15,455 bases of DNA from Campylobacteraceae bacterium (lineage in GTDB: Bacteria; Campylobacterota; Campylobacteria; Campylobacterales; Sulfurovaceae): NCBI GenBank assembly GCA_026995985.1, contig JALWNF010000132.1:1-15455 (forward strand), written 5' to 3'. How positions within the stretch are numbered: the stretch's first letter is position 1; every line of letters begins with the position of its first letter. Shown in pieces: positions 1-6,717 of the stretch. The notes beneath the pieces are model-generated. The model ran no database searches, had not been told where the DNA came from, and saw only the letters and a program-made list of their open reading frames with translations. The position numbers and the translations under genes are program-made.

Positions 1-1
1 T

Positions 2-160
2 GGGAAAGCTTATGGGCTTGAGAGCGATTTTTTAGCTAAATGTAATATCAGCCTATCTTTGGGTAAAATTACAATGTCACATAAGTTGGCAAAAGTAGTA
101 CTATTGGAACAAATATTTAGGGGCTTAACAATACTAAATAATCATCCATATCATAAATAA
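2..160 (+). CDS. rlmH: RlmH, 23S rRNA pseudouridine-1915 N3-methyltransferase (C-terminal part)
   Basis: The reading frame is open from the window edge to a TAA at 158-160 and gives the last 52 residues of a longer protein. The end reads [20 protein letters not shown] followed by [16 protein letters not shown]. This matches the conserved C-terminus of the SPOUT-class methyltransferase RlmH, whose E. coli member also ends in NHPYH plus one or two residues. RlmH methylates N3 of pseudouridine 1915 in helix 69 of 23S rRNA on the assembled ribosome, using S-adenosylmethionine. The SAM-binding knot lies partly upstream of the window, so only the C-terminal knot helix region is visible. The dksA-like gene follows after 19 bases with no terminator between, so the two are probably co-transcribed. 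Confidence 0.92.
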   Translation, partial: GKAYGLESDFLAKCNISLSLGKITMSHKLAKVVLLEQIFRGLTILNNHPYHK

Positions 161-179
161 TACTAAGGAGAATAATTAC

Positions 180-530
180 ATGTTAACTGAGAAAGAATTA
201 GAATTTTTTAAAAATGCATTAATAGAGCGTAAAGCAAGAATTGAAAAAAATTTAAATTGTACATCATTATCAATAAATCAAACAAGGCGAAATGAGTTAA
301 AAGATGAGGGTGACCATGCAGCAAGTTCATTAGAAACAGCTGTAGAGAATGCAATTTTAGAGCAACAGTCTCACGAATTAGCAGAAATTGAAGAAGCTTT
401 AGATAGAATTAAAAACAATCTTTATGGAATATGTGAAATGTGTGGAGATGAGATTAATATAGAGCGTCTAAAAGTAAAAAACTTTGCACGTTATTGCATT
501 GCCTGTAGAGAGATTATTGAGAAAGAGTAA
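180..530 (+). CDS. dksA: DksA/TraR-family zinc-finger transcription regulator
   Basis: This 116-residue protein has a helical, charged N-terminal part (about 1-80) and a four-cysteine zinc finger with C85, C88, C106 and C109 (CX2C-X17-CX2C, including CEMC and CIAC), the spacing typical of DksA. The tip motif DxxDxA is present as DEGDHA, with D42 and D45 matching the two acidic residues that E. coli DksA inserts into the RNA polymerase secondary channel. Family members work with ppGpp to adjust rRNA and amino-acid promoters. At 116 residues it is shorter than E. coli DksA (151), as I recall for Campylobacterota homologues. A good Shine-Dalgarno (AAGGAG) sits before the ATG at 180. It lies between rlmH and a membrane-protein gene in one apparent operon. 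Confidence 0.9.
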   Translation: MLTEKELEFFKNALIERKARIEKNLNCTSLSINQTRRNELKDEGDHAASSLETAVENAILEQQSHELAEIEEALDRIKNNLYGICEMCGDEINIERLKVKNFARYCIACREIIEKE

Positions 531-546
531 AACCAAAGGAGTCTCT

Positions 547-1587
547 ATGCGTTTAGGCTTGTATATTATAGCATCTATTGTGTTGATGTCAATTGTGGGT
601 ATTTTTGTCTATACAATAAATCCAGGGAACTATACTATTGAAAAATTTGGAATTGCTGTAACAATTCCAGTTGCAGTTTGGGTTGTTGTACCAATGATTC
701 TATTAATGTTTGCTTCTATTGTACATATGATATTTTATAGTACAAAAAACTTTTTTAAATTTAAAAAGTGGGAAAAGGATACATTAAGTTTAGAAGATAC
801 CCTATATTGGTCACTTTTACATGAGCCTAAACCACATAAGTTTAATTTACCTCTTTTAAAACAGACAGCATCTTTGCTCTCTGTAGCTTCAGTAAAAGTA
901 GATGGAGCTGTTGATGATATTTCAGATAAGTTAAGAGGTGCATTAACATTAGTTTCAGAGATTGAGAGAGGAGAGTATGTTGACTTAAAAGCTAAAAAGT
1001 TAGCAAATATGCTCTCTTCAGATAACCCTATTGTTGTTAAAAATCTATTAAACCGTCTTAAAAAAGATGAAGATTTTGCTGAAGAGGTTATTCAAAATAG
1101 AGATGCTTATAATAAGCGAGTATTTGATAAGGCATTGAGTCTATTTGCTCAAAAAGCCAACTTTACAAAAGCTAAAAAATATATTAATGCCTTTAATAAA
1201 GAGGCACTTATTACTCTACTTACAAGAGTAACAAAAGATAATAACTTAGAGCTTTCAAAAGATGTACTTGATGAATTTATTACCCATTTAGAACCAACTT
1301 TAGAGTGTGCCGATTACTTAAAAATATCTACTTTAATGATGAAACATCTATCTCCTGATGAGAACTTGAAATTGTGGCGAGAGTATGAGAAAAAATACTC
1401 TAAAGCAGAGATAGCTTATCTATATTTACTATTTGAGTATGAGATGATAGACAAAGCAGGTGAGTATTTAGATGAACATGATGAGCATGAGTTTAAACGA
1501 TTTAGAGCTTTATATGATTTGAAAAGAGAGCATAAAAAATATAAAATTACAGATTTGATGGACATTCGTCATATCTGTGATGCTTAA
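547..1587 (+). CDS. Unknown two-TM membrane protein with helical cytoplasmic domain (Cj0124c-like by position)
   Basis: I place the start at ATG 547 because AAAGGAG stands just before it. The frame is open back to an ATG at 484, but that lies inside dksA and has no ribosome site. The 346-residue product has two strongly hydrophobic segments at about 4-23 and 36-64, followed by a basic stretch (KNFFKFKKWEK) that suggests the rest is cytoplasmic. The remaining 270 residues are charged and mostly helical, with possible solenoid-like repeats (for example the helical pairs at about 285-335), but no motif I can name. The gene sits between dksA and dus, the position held by a membrane protein in C. 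jejuni as I recall. Spacing is 16 bases upstream and 14 downstream, so it is operonic. Function unknown. Confidence 0.85.
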   Translation: MRLGLYIIASIVLMSIVGIFVYTINPGNYTIEKFGIAVTIPVAVWVVVPMILLMFASIVHMIFYSTKNFFKFKKWEKDTLSLEDTLYWSLLHEPKPHKFNLPLLKQTASLLSVASVKVDGAVDDISDKLRGALTLVSEIERGEYVDLKAKKLANMLSSDNPIVVKNLLNRLKKDEDFAEEVIQNRDAYNKRVFDKALSLFAQKANFTKAKKYINAFNKEALITLLTRVTKDNNLELSKDVLDEFITHLEPTLECADYLKISTLMMKHLSPDENLKLWREYEKKYSKAEIAYLYLLFEYEMIDKAGEYLDEHDEHEFKRFRALYDLKREHKKYKITDLMDIRHICDA

Positions 1588-1601
1588 GTAGTAGGTACTA
1601 T

Positions 1602-2564
1602 ATGCCTATACTAGACTTCTCTAAACCCCTCTTTGTACTTGCACCTTTAGCTGGGTTTACCGACCTTCCTTTTCGTAGTGTTGTTAAAAAATTTGGAGCT
1701 GACTTAACAGTCTCAGAGATGATAAGCTCAAACGCTTTAGCCTTTAAGAGTAAAAAGACTTTAAAGATGTTAGAAAAGAGTGAGCTTGAGACTCCATATA
1801 GTGTTCAGATAGCAGGTTCAGACCAAGAGGTTATTCGTCAAGCTGTTGAACTACTAAACGAGAGAGATGGAATAGATATTATAGATTTAAACTGTGGCTG
1901 TCCTGCTCCTAAGATAGTCAACAATCTTCAAGGCTCTTCACTCTTGACAGATTTACCTAAAATGGCAGAAACTATACAAACTATTAAAAAGTACTCAAAC
2001 AAAGAGTATACCTCTGTAAAGATGCGTTTAGGTTTTAATGAGAAGAACCATATAGAACAAGCCAAATTGTGTGAAGATAATGGAGCAGATTTTATAGCTG
2101 TGCATGGGCGTACAAGGGCAGGAAAATATAAAGCAGAAGTTGACTACGATGCTATTAGAGAGGTTGTTGAAGCAGTAAACATACCTGTTATAGCCAATGG
2201 AGATATAGATAGCCCCGAAAAAGCCAAGTGGGTTCTTGAGTATACAGGTGCATCAGGAGTGATGGTTGGTCGTGGTGCAGTGGGGCGTCCTTGGATATTT
2301 AAGCTTATGAAAAACTATATTTATGGTACAGGTTCAGCAGAGTTGACTCCTGAGTTAGTACAAGAGGTAATCTTAGAGCACTTTGACCAGATGATTAACC
2401 ACTATGGTGAGCATGGGGCTATTGTTTTTCGTAAACATCTACATACCTACTCAAAAGCAGGTTATAGGGGTGCTTCTAAATTTAGAGATTTGGTTAATAG
2501 AATAGATGATGCAAAAGAGATGAGAGAAGTGACTAAAGAGTTTTTTGGGCAAGAGATATTGTAG
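1602..2564 (+). CDS. dusB: tRNA-dihydrouridine synthase, DusB type
   Basis: This 320-residue flavoenzyme reduces specific uridines in the tRNA D-loop region to dihydrouridine, using FMN and NADPH. Its TIM barrel shows the family signatures in order: APLAGFTDLPFR (about 14-25), DLNCGCPAPKIV (about 95-106) with the catalytic acid Cys at C100, VKMRLGF with K140, AVHGRTR with H168 and R170, VIANGDI with N199 and D201, and the phosphate-binding GVMVGRGAVGRPW (about 219-231). The C-terminal helical tRNA-binding domain follows. Length and motifs fit the DusB/Nif3-like bacterial group; assignment to DusB rather than another Dus subfamily is a judgement by eye. The Shine-Dalgarno is weak (TAGGT). It is the last gene of the rlmH-dksA block and is followed directly by a hairpin. 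Confidence 0.92.
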   Translation: MPILDFSKPLFVLAPLAGFTDLPFRSVVKKFGADLTVSEMISSNALAFKSKKTLKMLEKSELETPYSVQIAGSDQEVIRQAVELLNERDGIDIIDLNCGCPAPKIVNNLQGSSLLTDLPKMAETIQTIKKYSNKEYTSVKMRLGFNEKNHIEQAKLCEDNGADFIAVHGRTRAGKYKAEVDYDAIREVVEAVNIPVIANGDIDSPEKAKWVLEYTGASGVMVGRGAVGRPWIFKLMKNYIYGTGSAELTPELVQEVILEHFDQMINHYGEHGAIVFRKHLHTYSKAGYRGASKFRDLVNRIDDAKEMREVTKEFFGQEIL

Positions 2565-2587
2565 AGTGCGATTGTTGCTATCGCACT
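2565..2587. terminator. Hairpin between convergent genes (AGTGCGAT / ATCGCACT)
   Basis: A perfect 8-bp stem, AGTGCGAT at 2565-2572 and ATCGCACT at 2580-2587, encloses the loop TGTTGCT. It begins at the base after the dus stop codon and ends 7 bases before the lipoprotein stop codon on the other strand, so it can serve both convergent units. No T-run follows at once on either strand. The stem core GTGCGAT/ATCGCAC recurs at 14444-14461. Confidence 0.7.
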
Positions 2588-2610
2588 AAGAGAATTAGTG
2601 ACTCTTTTTT
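2584..2610 (+). terminator. Second overlapping hairpin plus T-tract
   Basis: CACTAA (2584-2589) and TTAGTG (2595-2600) form a 6-bp stem around GAGAA, and AAGAG (2588-2592) can instead pair with CTCTT (2602-2606). Both are followed by a T-run ending at 2610. They overlap the 3' arm of the 2565-2587 hairpin, so these structures compete. The T-run suits intrinsic termination of the + strand dus transcript. The site also overlaps the last codons of the convergent lipoprotein gene. Confidence 0.5.
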
Positions 2611-2849
2611 GAATATACATGGTGACAAATAGGACAGATAATCTCTACTTCTCCATTACTCAGTTTATGCATCGCTTTAGAAACTTTAAATTTTGCTCGA
2701 CAGTTAATGCAGATAACTTCATCTGGATTCCTTGTAGCTTGGGGAAAATTATTGACTTGTTGAGTAGCATCATTGCTGATTTTTGGTTTATTTGAATTAC
2801 AAGCTGTAAAAAATAGTAGTAGCGATAGTGTTAGAAGAGTTTTTTTCAT
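2595..2849 (-). CDS. Small lipoprotein with a zinc-ribbon-like four-cysteine module
   Basis: The 84-residue product starts with MKKTLLTLSLLLFFTAC, a lipoprotein signal ending in the lipobox FTAC (lipidated C17; Phe at -3 is less usual). The mature N-terminus CNS has no Asp at +2, so by the E. coli rule it would go to the outer membrane. After a polar, Asn-rich linker come two cysteine pairs, CINC (C47, C50) and CPIC (C72, C75), set in VICINCRAKFKV and EIICPICHHVY. The pattern C-x2-C-(hydrophobic strand)-x21-C-x2-C-x-H resembles MJ0042-type zinc ribbons, which are normally cytoplasmic. AAGG precedes the start. It has its own candidate promoter at 2879-2884 and is convergent with dus. Function unknown; metal binding or a thiol role is inference. 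Confidence 0.8.
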   Translation of the reverse strand: MKKTLLTLSLLLFFTACNSNKPKISNDATQQVNNFPQATRNPDEVICINCRAKFKVSKAMHKLSNGEVEIICPICHHVYSKKSH

Positions 2850-2878
2850 CAGGCAACCTTTTTAAAGAATTGACTCCT

Positions 2879-2884
2879 ATTATA
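2879..2884 (-). promoter_or_regulatory. Candidate -10 (TATAAT) for the lipoprotein gene
   Basis: Read on the minus strand this is a perfect TATAAT about 30 bases upstream of the lipoprotein start codon, in the 57-base gap after the methyltransferase gene. No clear -35 is visible, which is common for Campylobacterota housekeeping promoters. Read-through from the upstream gene is equally possible. Confidence 0.45.
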
Positions 2885-2906
2885 ATAAAAATAATATAAA
2901 ATTTAG

Positions 2907-3797
2907 TTAATTATTTATTTTTGTTGCTGTGACAAATATATACTCTCTTCCTGTAATGGTAACTCTAAATCTCTTTTGTTGAAGATACTTCTTTGCAAAA
3001 ATAACATCGTTAAATAGTAGAGACATTTCAGAGTAGTTGTAGTTTGGAGCTTTTGCTCCATATATAAGCTCTCTATCTATCCATCTTGAGTTAGGAAATC
3101 CTAAAATTAAAGCCCCATTTTTAGTAAGATGTTTTTGAACTAATGACATAAGAAAGGGTTTATAGTTAATATCTGGACTCTGCAAAGTTCCAATACTAAT
3201 AATAAGGTCAGCTTTTGGTAGGTTGAGTTGGGATATAGTATTGATGTCATGCTCGTAAAATTTGACATTTTTATTGGGAAAACGTCTTTTTGCATACTCT
3301 AAAGCTGTTTTAGAGTGGTCAATGCCTTTAAAGTTTATTTTGTTAAAACTCTCTTTCCCAATAAGCTCTCTAATAAGCTCAAACTCATCTGCTTTATTGA
3401 CACCTAAGTTTAAGACCTCTTTTTTCTCTTCTATCTTTACTGACTCTAAAGCCTTTTTATAAGCTAGTAAAAATGTTGGCTCTTGGTTTTTGTTAATAGT
3501 AAAAAATTTAGACTCTACTCCATACTTCTCCTCTTTTTGCTGAATAACTTCTGTATGAAAAGAGTTATTTTGGTTTAATTTTTTAAATGTCAATATTATT
3601 TCACTATTAGAGATTTTTTTTGGAATTAGTAGTTTGCAGTAGTGTAGTTCAGCAAGATTTACCCATGCTTTAAAACCCAAAGCATCTTTATTATGATCTG
3701 GATTTAAGGCAATAAAACTAATAGTATCATCTATTTTTAGTCTATCTTCTAACCAACTATTAATATCAAGTAGGGAGAGATTTTTTAGATTTTTCAT
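2907..3797 (-). CDS. Class I SAM-dependent methyltransferase-like protein
   Basis: This 296-residue protein has a Rossmann-like methyltransferase region from about residue 126. Motif I is EVLNLGVNKADE (127-138), where the usual GxGxG is weak (G132 then V-N-K-A). D160 at the end of strand 2 (FKGIDHS) fits the residue that binds the SAM ribose. EHDIN (182-186) and ADLIISIGTLQ (196-206) fit the next two strands, and NGALILGFPNSRW (227-239) the following one. The first 120 residues are a family-specific domain I do not recognise, possibly for substrate recognition. Substrate unknown. It is not of the MnmD/DUF752 type, despite lying divergent to an MnmC-like oxidase. The start ATG has only a weak, distant AGG. 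It may be co-transcribed with the lipoprotein gene downstream. Confidence 0.75.
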   Translation of the reverse strand: MKNLKNLSLLDINSWLEDRLKIDDTISFIALNPDHNKDALGFKAWVNLAELHYCKLLIPKKISNSEIILTFKKLNQNNSFHTEVIQQKEEKYGVESKFFTINKNQEPTFLLAYKKALESVKIEEKKEVLNLGVNKADEFELIRELIGKESFNKINFKGIDHSKTALEYAKRRFPNKNVKFYEHDINTISQLNLPKADLIISIGTLQSPDINYKPFLMSLVQKHLTKNGALILGFPNSRWIDRELIYGAKAPNYNYSEMSLLFNDVIFAKKYLQQKRFRVTITGREYIFVTATKINN

Positions 3798-3858
3798 AAA
3801 AGATTTTAACCTATATCATATAAAAATAGAGAGAACTCTGATAGAATTAGTCCAATAA

Positions 3859-3864
3859 TATAAT
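3859..3864 (+). promoter_or_regulatory. Candidate -10 (TATAAT) for the MnmC-like gene
   Basis: A perfect TATAAT lies 15 bases before the GTG start at 3880, in the 82-base divergent gap. The implied leader is very short but still contains the GAGGA ribosome site at 3868-3872. If transcription starts about 7 bases after the hexamer, that site would be at the extreme 5' end, so a more upstream promoter is possible. Confidence 0.4.
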
Positions 3865-3879
3865 TTTGAGGATTAAAGA

Positions 3880-5004
3880 GTGGAACATTATGATGCTATA
3901 GTAGTTGGAGCTGGAATTGCAGGGTGTTCTGTAGCCTACTTTTTAAAAGAGAAGGGGTTAAAAGTATTAGTAGTAGACCGTGCAGGAGTTGCTGTAGCAG
4001 GTGGTTCAGCTGCAGCTGGTGCTTTTGTCTCTCCTAAAATTGGAAAGGGTTCTTCTCTTCAAAAACTTACAAATGAGGCTTTTGAGTTTGCAAAAGATTT
4101 CTATAAAGAGAATTTCTCTGAATATTTTAGGCAGACAGGGGTGGTACGTATTCCTAAAGATGAAGATGATGCTAAAAAGTTTTTTGAGTATGAGAAGTAT
4201 AATAGCTCTTCTTTTAGATGGATAGATAGTAAGAGGTTAAAAGAGATAGGTATAAAAGACTCAAAAGATAGTTTTTTGTTTGAAGAGGCAGGTGTTTGTG
4301 ATGCTCCAAATATATGTAGAGCTATCTTAGATGGGATTGAGTATACTCAATACAATGTAAAGAGTCTAAATTATAAAAATAAGATGTGGTATATAGGTAG
4401 ATATAGAGCTAAAAATCTAATTTTAGCTACAGGGTATGAGAATAGATTTTTTGATATGCGATATATGGGTGTAAAAGGAACTTGGGGTAGTCGTGGTGAT
4501 TATGAGACAAAGTTAAATTTGGAAGTCTCAATGCATAAAAGTATCTCTATATCAGCTAATATAGATGGCATAGTAAAGGTGGGGGCTACACATACAAAAG
4601 AGGCTCACGCTTGTCTTAACTGTGGAACTGACCCTCTAAAGGAGTTATTTGTAAAGGCTTCTAAAATGGTAGATACCTCTGATTTTAAACCAAAAGAGAT
4701 ATTTTGTGGTATGAGGTCTGGTTCAAAAGACTATTTTCCTTTAGTAGGCTCAGTTATAGATGTCTCTATGATGTTAAGAGAGTATCCAAAGTTGGTTAAA
4801 GGAGAGAGACCAAAAGAGGAACCTAAGAAGATTAAAAATCTTTATGTTATTAATGGTTTGGGTGGTAGAGGTTTTGTATTTGCTCCCCTAATGGGTAAGA
4901 TATTAGCTGAAAATATTGTAGATGCAAAGCTGATTGACTCTCGTGTTAATCCAGATAGGTTATTTTTAAAGTGGTGTCGAAAGTCACCAGAGTTAAATAG
5001 ATAA
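3880..5004 (+). CDS. mnmC: Stand-alone MnmC C-terminal-type FAD-dependent oxidoreductase (tRNA U34 modification)
   Basis: The 374-residue protein opens with an FAD-binding Rossmann motif, VVGAGIAGCSVAYFLKEKG (G10, G12, G15), ending in the acidic D33, as in DAO-type oxidases. The C-terminal third aligns by eye with the oxidase half of E. coli MnmC: CGMRSGSKDYFPLVGSV (276-292), an acidic/basic insert with LREYPKL, NGLGGRGFVFAPLMGKILAE (325-344) and NPDRLFLKW (357-365). That domain removes the carboxymethyl group from cmnm5(s2)U34 of tRNA. The N-terminal methyltransferase domain of the bifunctional enzyme is absent: the protein starts directly with the FAD motif. The start is GTG, supported by GAGGA seven bases upstream. 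The divergent methyltransferase gene is not the missing half by sequence. MnmC activity is inferred from family resemblance; another DAO-family substrate is less likely. Confidence 0.8.
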   Translation: MEHYDAIVVGAGIAGCSVAYFLKEKGLKVLVVDRAGVAVAGGSAAAGAFVSPKIGKGSSLQKLTNEAFEFAKDFYKENFSEYFRQTGVVRIPKDEDDAKKFFEYEKYNSSSFRWIDSKRLKEIGIKDSKDSFLFEEAGVCDAPNICRAILDGIEYTQYNVKSLNYKNKMWYIGRYRAKNLILATGYENRFFDMRYMGVKGTWGSRGDYETKLNLEVSMHKSISISANIDGIVKVGATHTKEAHACLNCGTDPLKELFVKASKMVDTSDFKPKEIFCGMRSGSKDYFPLVGSVIDVSMMLREYPKLVKGERPKEEPKKIKNLYVINGLGGRGFVFAPLMGKILAENIVDAKLIDSRVNPDRLFLKWCRKSPELNR

Positions 5005-5057
5005 TAAAAAACAATATAAAAAAATTAAATAATTTATAAAATATCAATAATAATATA

Positions 5058-5090
5058 AATTGTTTTTTTACAATATATATTTAAACAATT
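5058..5090. repeat. AT-rich inverted repeat upstream of the secretion/pilus operon
   Basis: AATTGTTT (5058-5065) and AAACAATT (5083-5090) are perfect inverted copies. A third half-site, ACAAT at 5070-5074, gives an inner ATTGT-N6-ACAAT. A further ACAAT lies at 5011-5015. The spacer 5005-5163 is almost pure A+T, so chance is a real possibility; an operator or weak terminator for the upstream gene are the alternatives. Confidence 0.35.
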
Positions 5091-5121
5091 AATATCATAA
5101 CTATATTCTAATAAGGTCTAC

Positions 5122-5149
5122 TTAACAAGCATAGCTATATACTTATATA
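5122..5149 (+). promoter_or_regulatory. Candidate promoter of the nine-gene operon
   Basis: TTAACA (5122-5127), 16 bases, then TATATA (5144-5149) resembles a sigma-70 promoter; TATACT at 5138-5143 is a competing -10. The first predicted start site would lie only a few bases before ATG 5164, so either translation starts at the next Met (5182) or the other -10 is used. The sequence is too A+T-rich to decide by eye. Confidence 0.4.
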
Positions 5150-5163
5150 TATCTTAAGAAAGA

Positions 5164-6717
5164 ATGGTAGATTATAAAATTATGTCAAACAACAATTTTG
5201 ATAATAGAATTAAAAAATATAAAAATATTATTACCATAAATCCTTATATAAATAGTTTCTATGAGTTTAAAGACCAAGAGTTTAAAAGATTAGATAAGTT
5301 AAGTTATAACGATAAAAATTATACAATCTCTTATGTTACAAATAAGGATATGATTATAGCTTCTTTAGATACAGAGTATCTTTTAGATGATGATGAGTTG
5401 TATGATTTTTTATATATGAAAGCATATGAGGAGTTAGGACTTGATGAAGAGAAGGAGTATCGTCTTAACTATGAGAAGAAAGATAGTGATGAGGACTCAT
5501 TTGTCTATAATGTATTTATAACAGAAGCAGAGGTCATTGACAGCAAGTTTGCAGATGTAGTATCTGAGATAAAATATATTGATTTGTTGGTTCCTGCTCC
5601 ACTACTTTTTAAAACACTATATAAAAATGGTGTTTTGGAAAATAAAGGTGCTCACTGTTATGTCTACTTTACAATGAAAGATGCTTTTGTCTCTATCTAT
5701 AAAGATGGAGATTTTGTATACTCTAAATCTCTTGAGTATTCACTAGAGCAGATTTATGACAAATATTGTGCATTAATTGGAGAAAAGGTTGATAAAAAAG
5801 AGTTCTTTGAGATTTTGGATTCTGAAGGGTTAAAGACCACAAATTTAGAGTATCAGCAGAATCTTATGAGAATTTTTAGCGAGATATTTTTGCAGATTAA
5901 TGATATTGTTATATATGCTAAACGTGCCTACAATATTGACCATATGCAAAAGCTTTTTGTTGGTTCAGTTAATAGTCCAATTATTGGTTTAAGTGACTAT
6001 GGCTATAACTACTTAGGCATACCTACTTTTAATTTAGACTTTAATTTTGATATTAAAAATGGTGAGTGGTATGTTGACCAGCTTCAATATTTAATGCTAA
6101 AGACAGGTTTAGACTATATTGAGGCACCCAATAAGGTAGTTAATCTTAGTGAGTATCCAAGAGCTCCAATATTTGTAAAACGAGCAAGTGGTCAGTTTAT
6201 ACTTTCAGTTTTAGGTGCAACTGTTTTGGCTTTAGGTTTACCTCTTTTTTATCTAGTTCCTGCCTACACTTTAGAGGGGTATAACTTAAAGTTAGAGAAT
6301 GATAATAAACTCCTTACAGATGAGGTTACTAAATATAAAAATATTTTATCTCAAAAGCAATCAAAGATAAAAGAGAAGAAGAAAACTTTAAAAAAGTTAG
6401 AGAATATATTTGAGAGTAAGGCTAAAACATTAACATCAATTTATAATAAAAAAGTAGATTATAACTTTAAATCCAACTATTTTTATATCTTCTCTAAAGA
6501 TTTAGAGAAACATCACCTTCATGTAGAAGAGATATTCTCAGAAGAGGATAGTTTTACTTTGCATCTTTTGAGTAAAGATGAGAAAAATATAACAAGATAT
6601 ATTAAAGATGTCTCAAAAAGATATTTTGATGAGATAGCCTCTATTGATATTAAACGTATTGATTTTAGTGAGAAAGATGGTTTCTATAGAGGAGTTTTAA
6701 AGGTGGTGTATAGATGA
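5164..6717 (+). CDS. PilM-PilN fusion / GspL-like inner-membrane assembly protein
   Basis: The 517-residue protein has a cytoplasmic N-terminal part (about 1-340), one membrane helix (about 344-366, ILSVLGATVLALGLPLFYLV), a lysine-rich coiled coil (about 371-420) and a small C-terminal periplasmic domain (about 430-517). The N-terminal part looks like an ASKHA/PilM-type fold: strand-rich start, LLVPAPLLF (141-149) and LFVGSVNSPIIGL (264-276), which resembles the GG-containing loop near the end of PilM/GspL. The rest follows PilN topology. GspL of type II secretion has the same overall layout, so this is either GspL-like or a PilM-PilN fusion; it should dock the assembly ATPase and contact PilO. 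It is first in the operon. ATG 5164 has only AAGAAAG close by; Met7 at 5182 is an alternative start. It overlaps the next gene by ATGA. Confidence 0.7.
   Translation: MVDYKIMSNNNFDNRIKKYKNIITINPYINSFYEFKDQEFKRLDKLSYNDKNYTISYVTNKDMIIASLDTEYLLDDDELYDFLYMKAYEELGLDEEKEYRLNYEKKDSDEDSFVYNVFITEAEVIDSKFADVVSEIKYIDLLVPAPLLFKTLYKNGVLENKGAHCYVYFTMKDAFVSIYKDGDFVYSKSLEYSLEQIYDKYCALIGEKVDKKEFFEILDSEGLKTTNLEYQQNLMRIFSEIFLQINDIVIYAKRAYNIDHMQKLFVGSVNSPIIGLSDYGYNYLGIPTFNLDFNFDIKNGEWYVDQLQYLMLKTGLDYIEAPNKVVNLSEYPRAPIFVKRASGQFILSVLGATVLALGLPLFYLVPAYTLEGYNLKLENDNKLLTDEVTKYKNILSQKQSKIKEKKKTLKKLENIFESKAKTLTSIYNKKVDYNFKSNYFYIFSKDLEKHHLHVEEIFSEEDSFTLHLLSKDEKNITRYIKDVSKRYFDEIASIDIKRIDFSEKDGFYRGVLKVVYR

Noticed and set aside
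484-546. Upstream extension of the membrane-protein gene to ATG 484
   Set aside because: The extension lies wholly or largely within dksA, has no ribosome site and encodes no hydrophobic lead; AAAGGAG sits directly before ATG 547.
3262-3462. 66-codon + strand reading frame opposite the methyltransferase gene
   Set aside because: It is an antisense shadow with Ser/Leu/Phe-rich composition and no ribosome site, fully covered by a convincing gene.
2907-3797. Missing MnmD half of MnmC
   Set aside because: It lacks the MnmD/DUF752 signatures I know from the MnmC N-terminus, and its strand spacing and N-terminal domain differ.
5005-5163. CRISPR leader, origin or small RNA in the A+T-rich spacer
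   Set aside because: No repeat-spacer periodicity, no DnaA-box-like 9-mers and no stable GC-containing fold; only short A+T inverted repeats.
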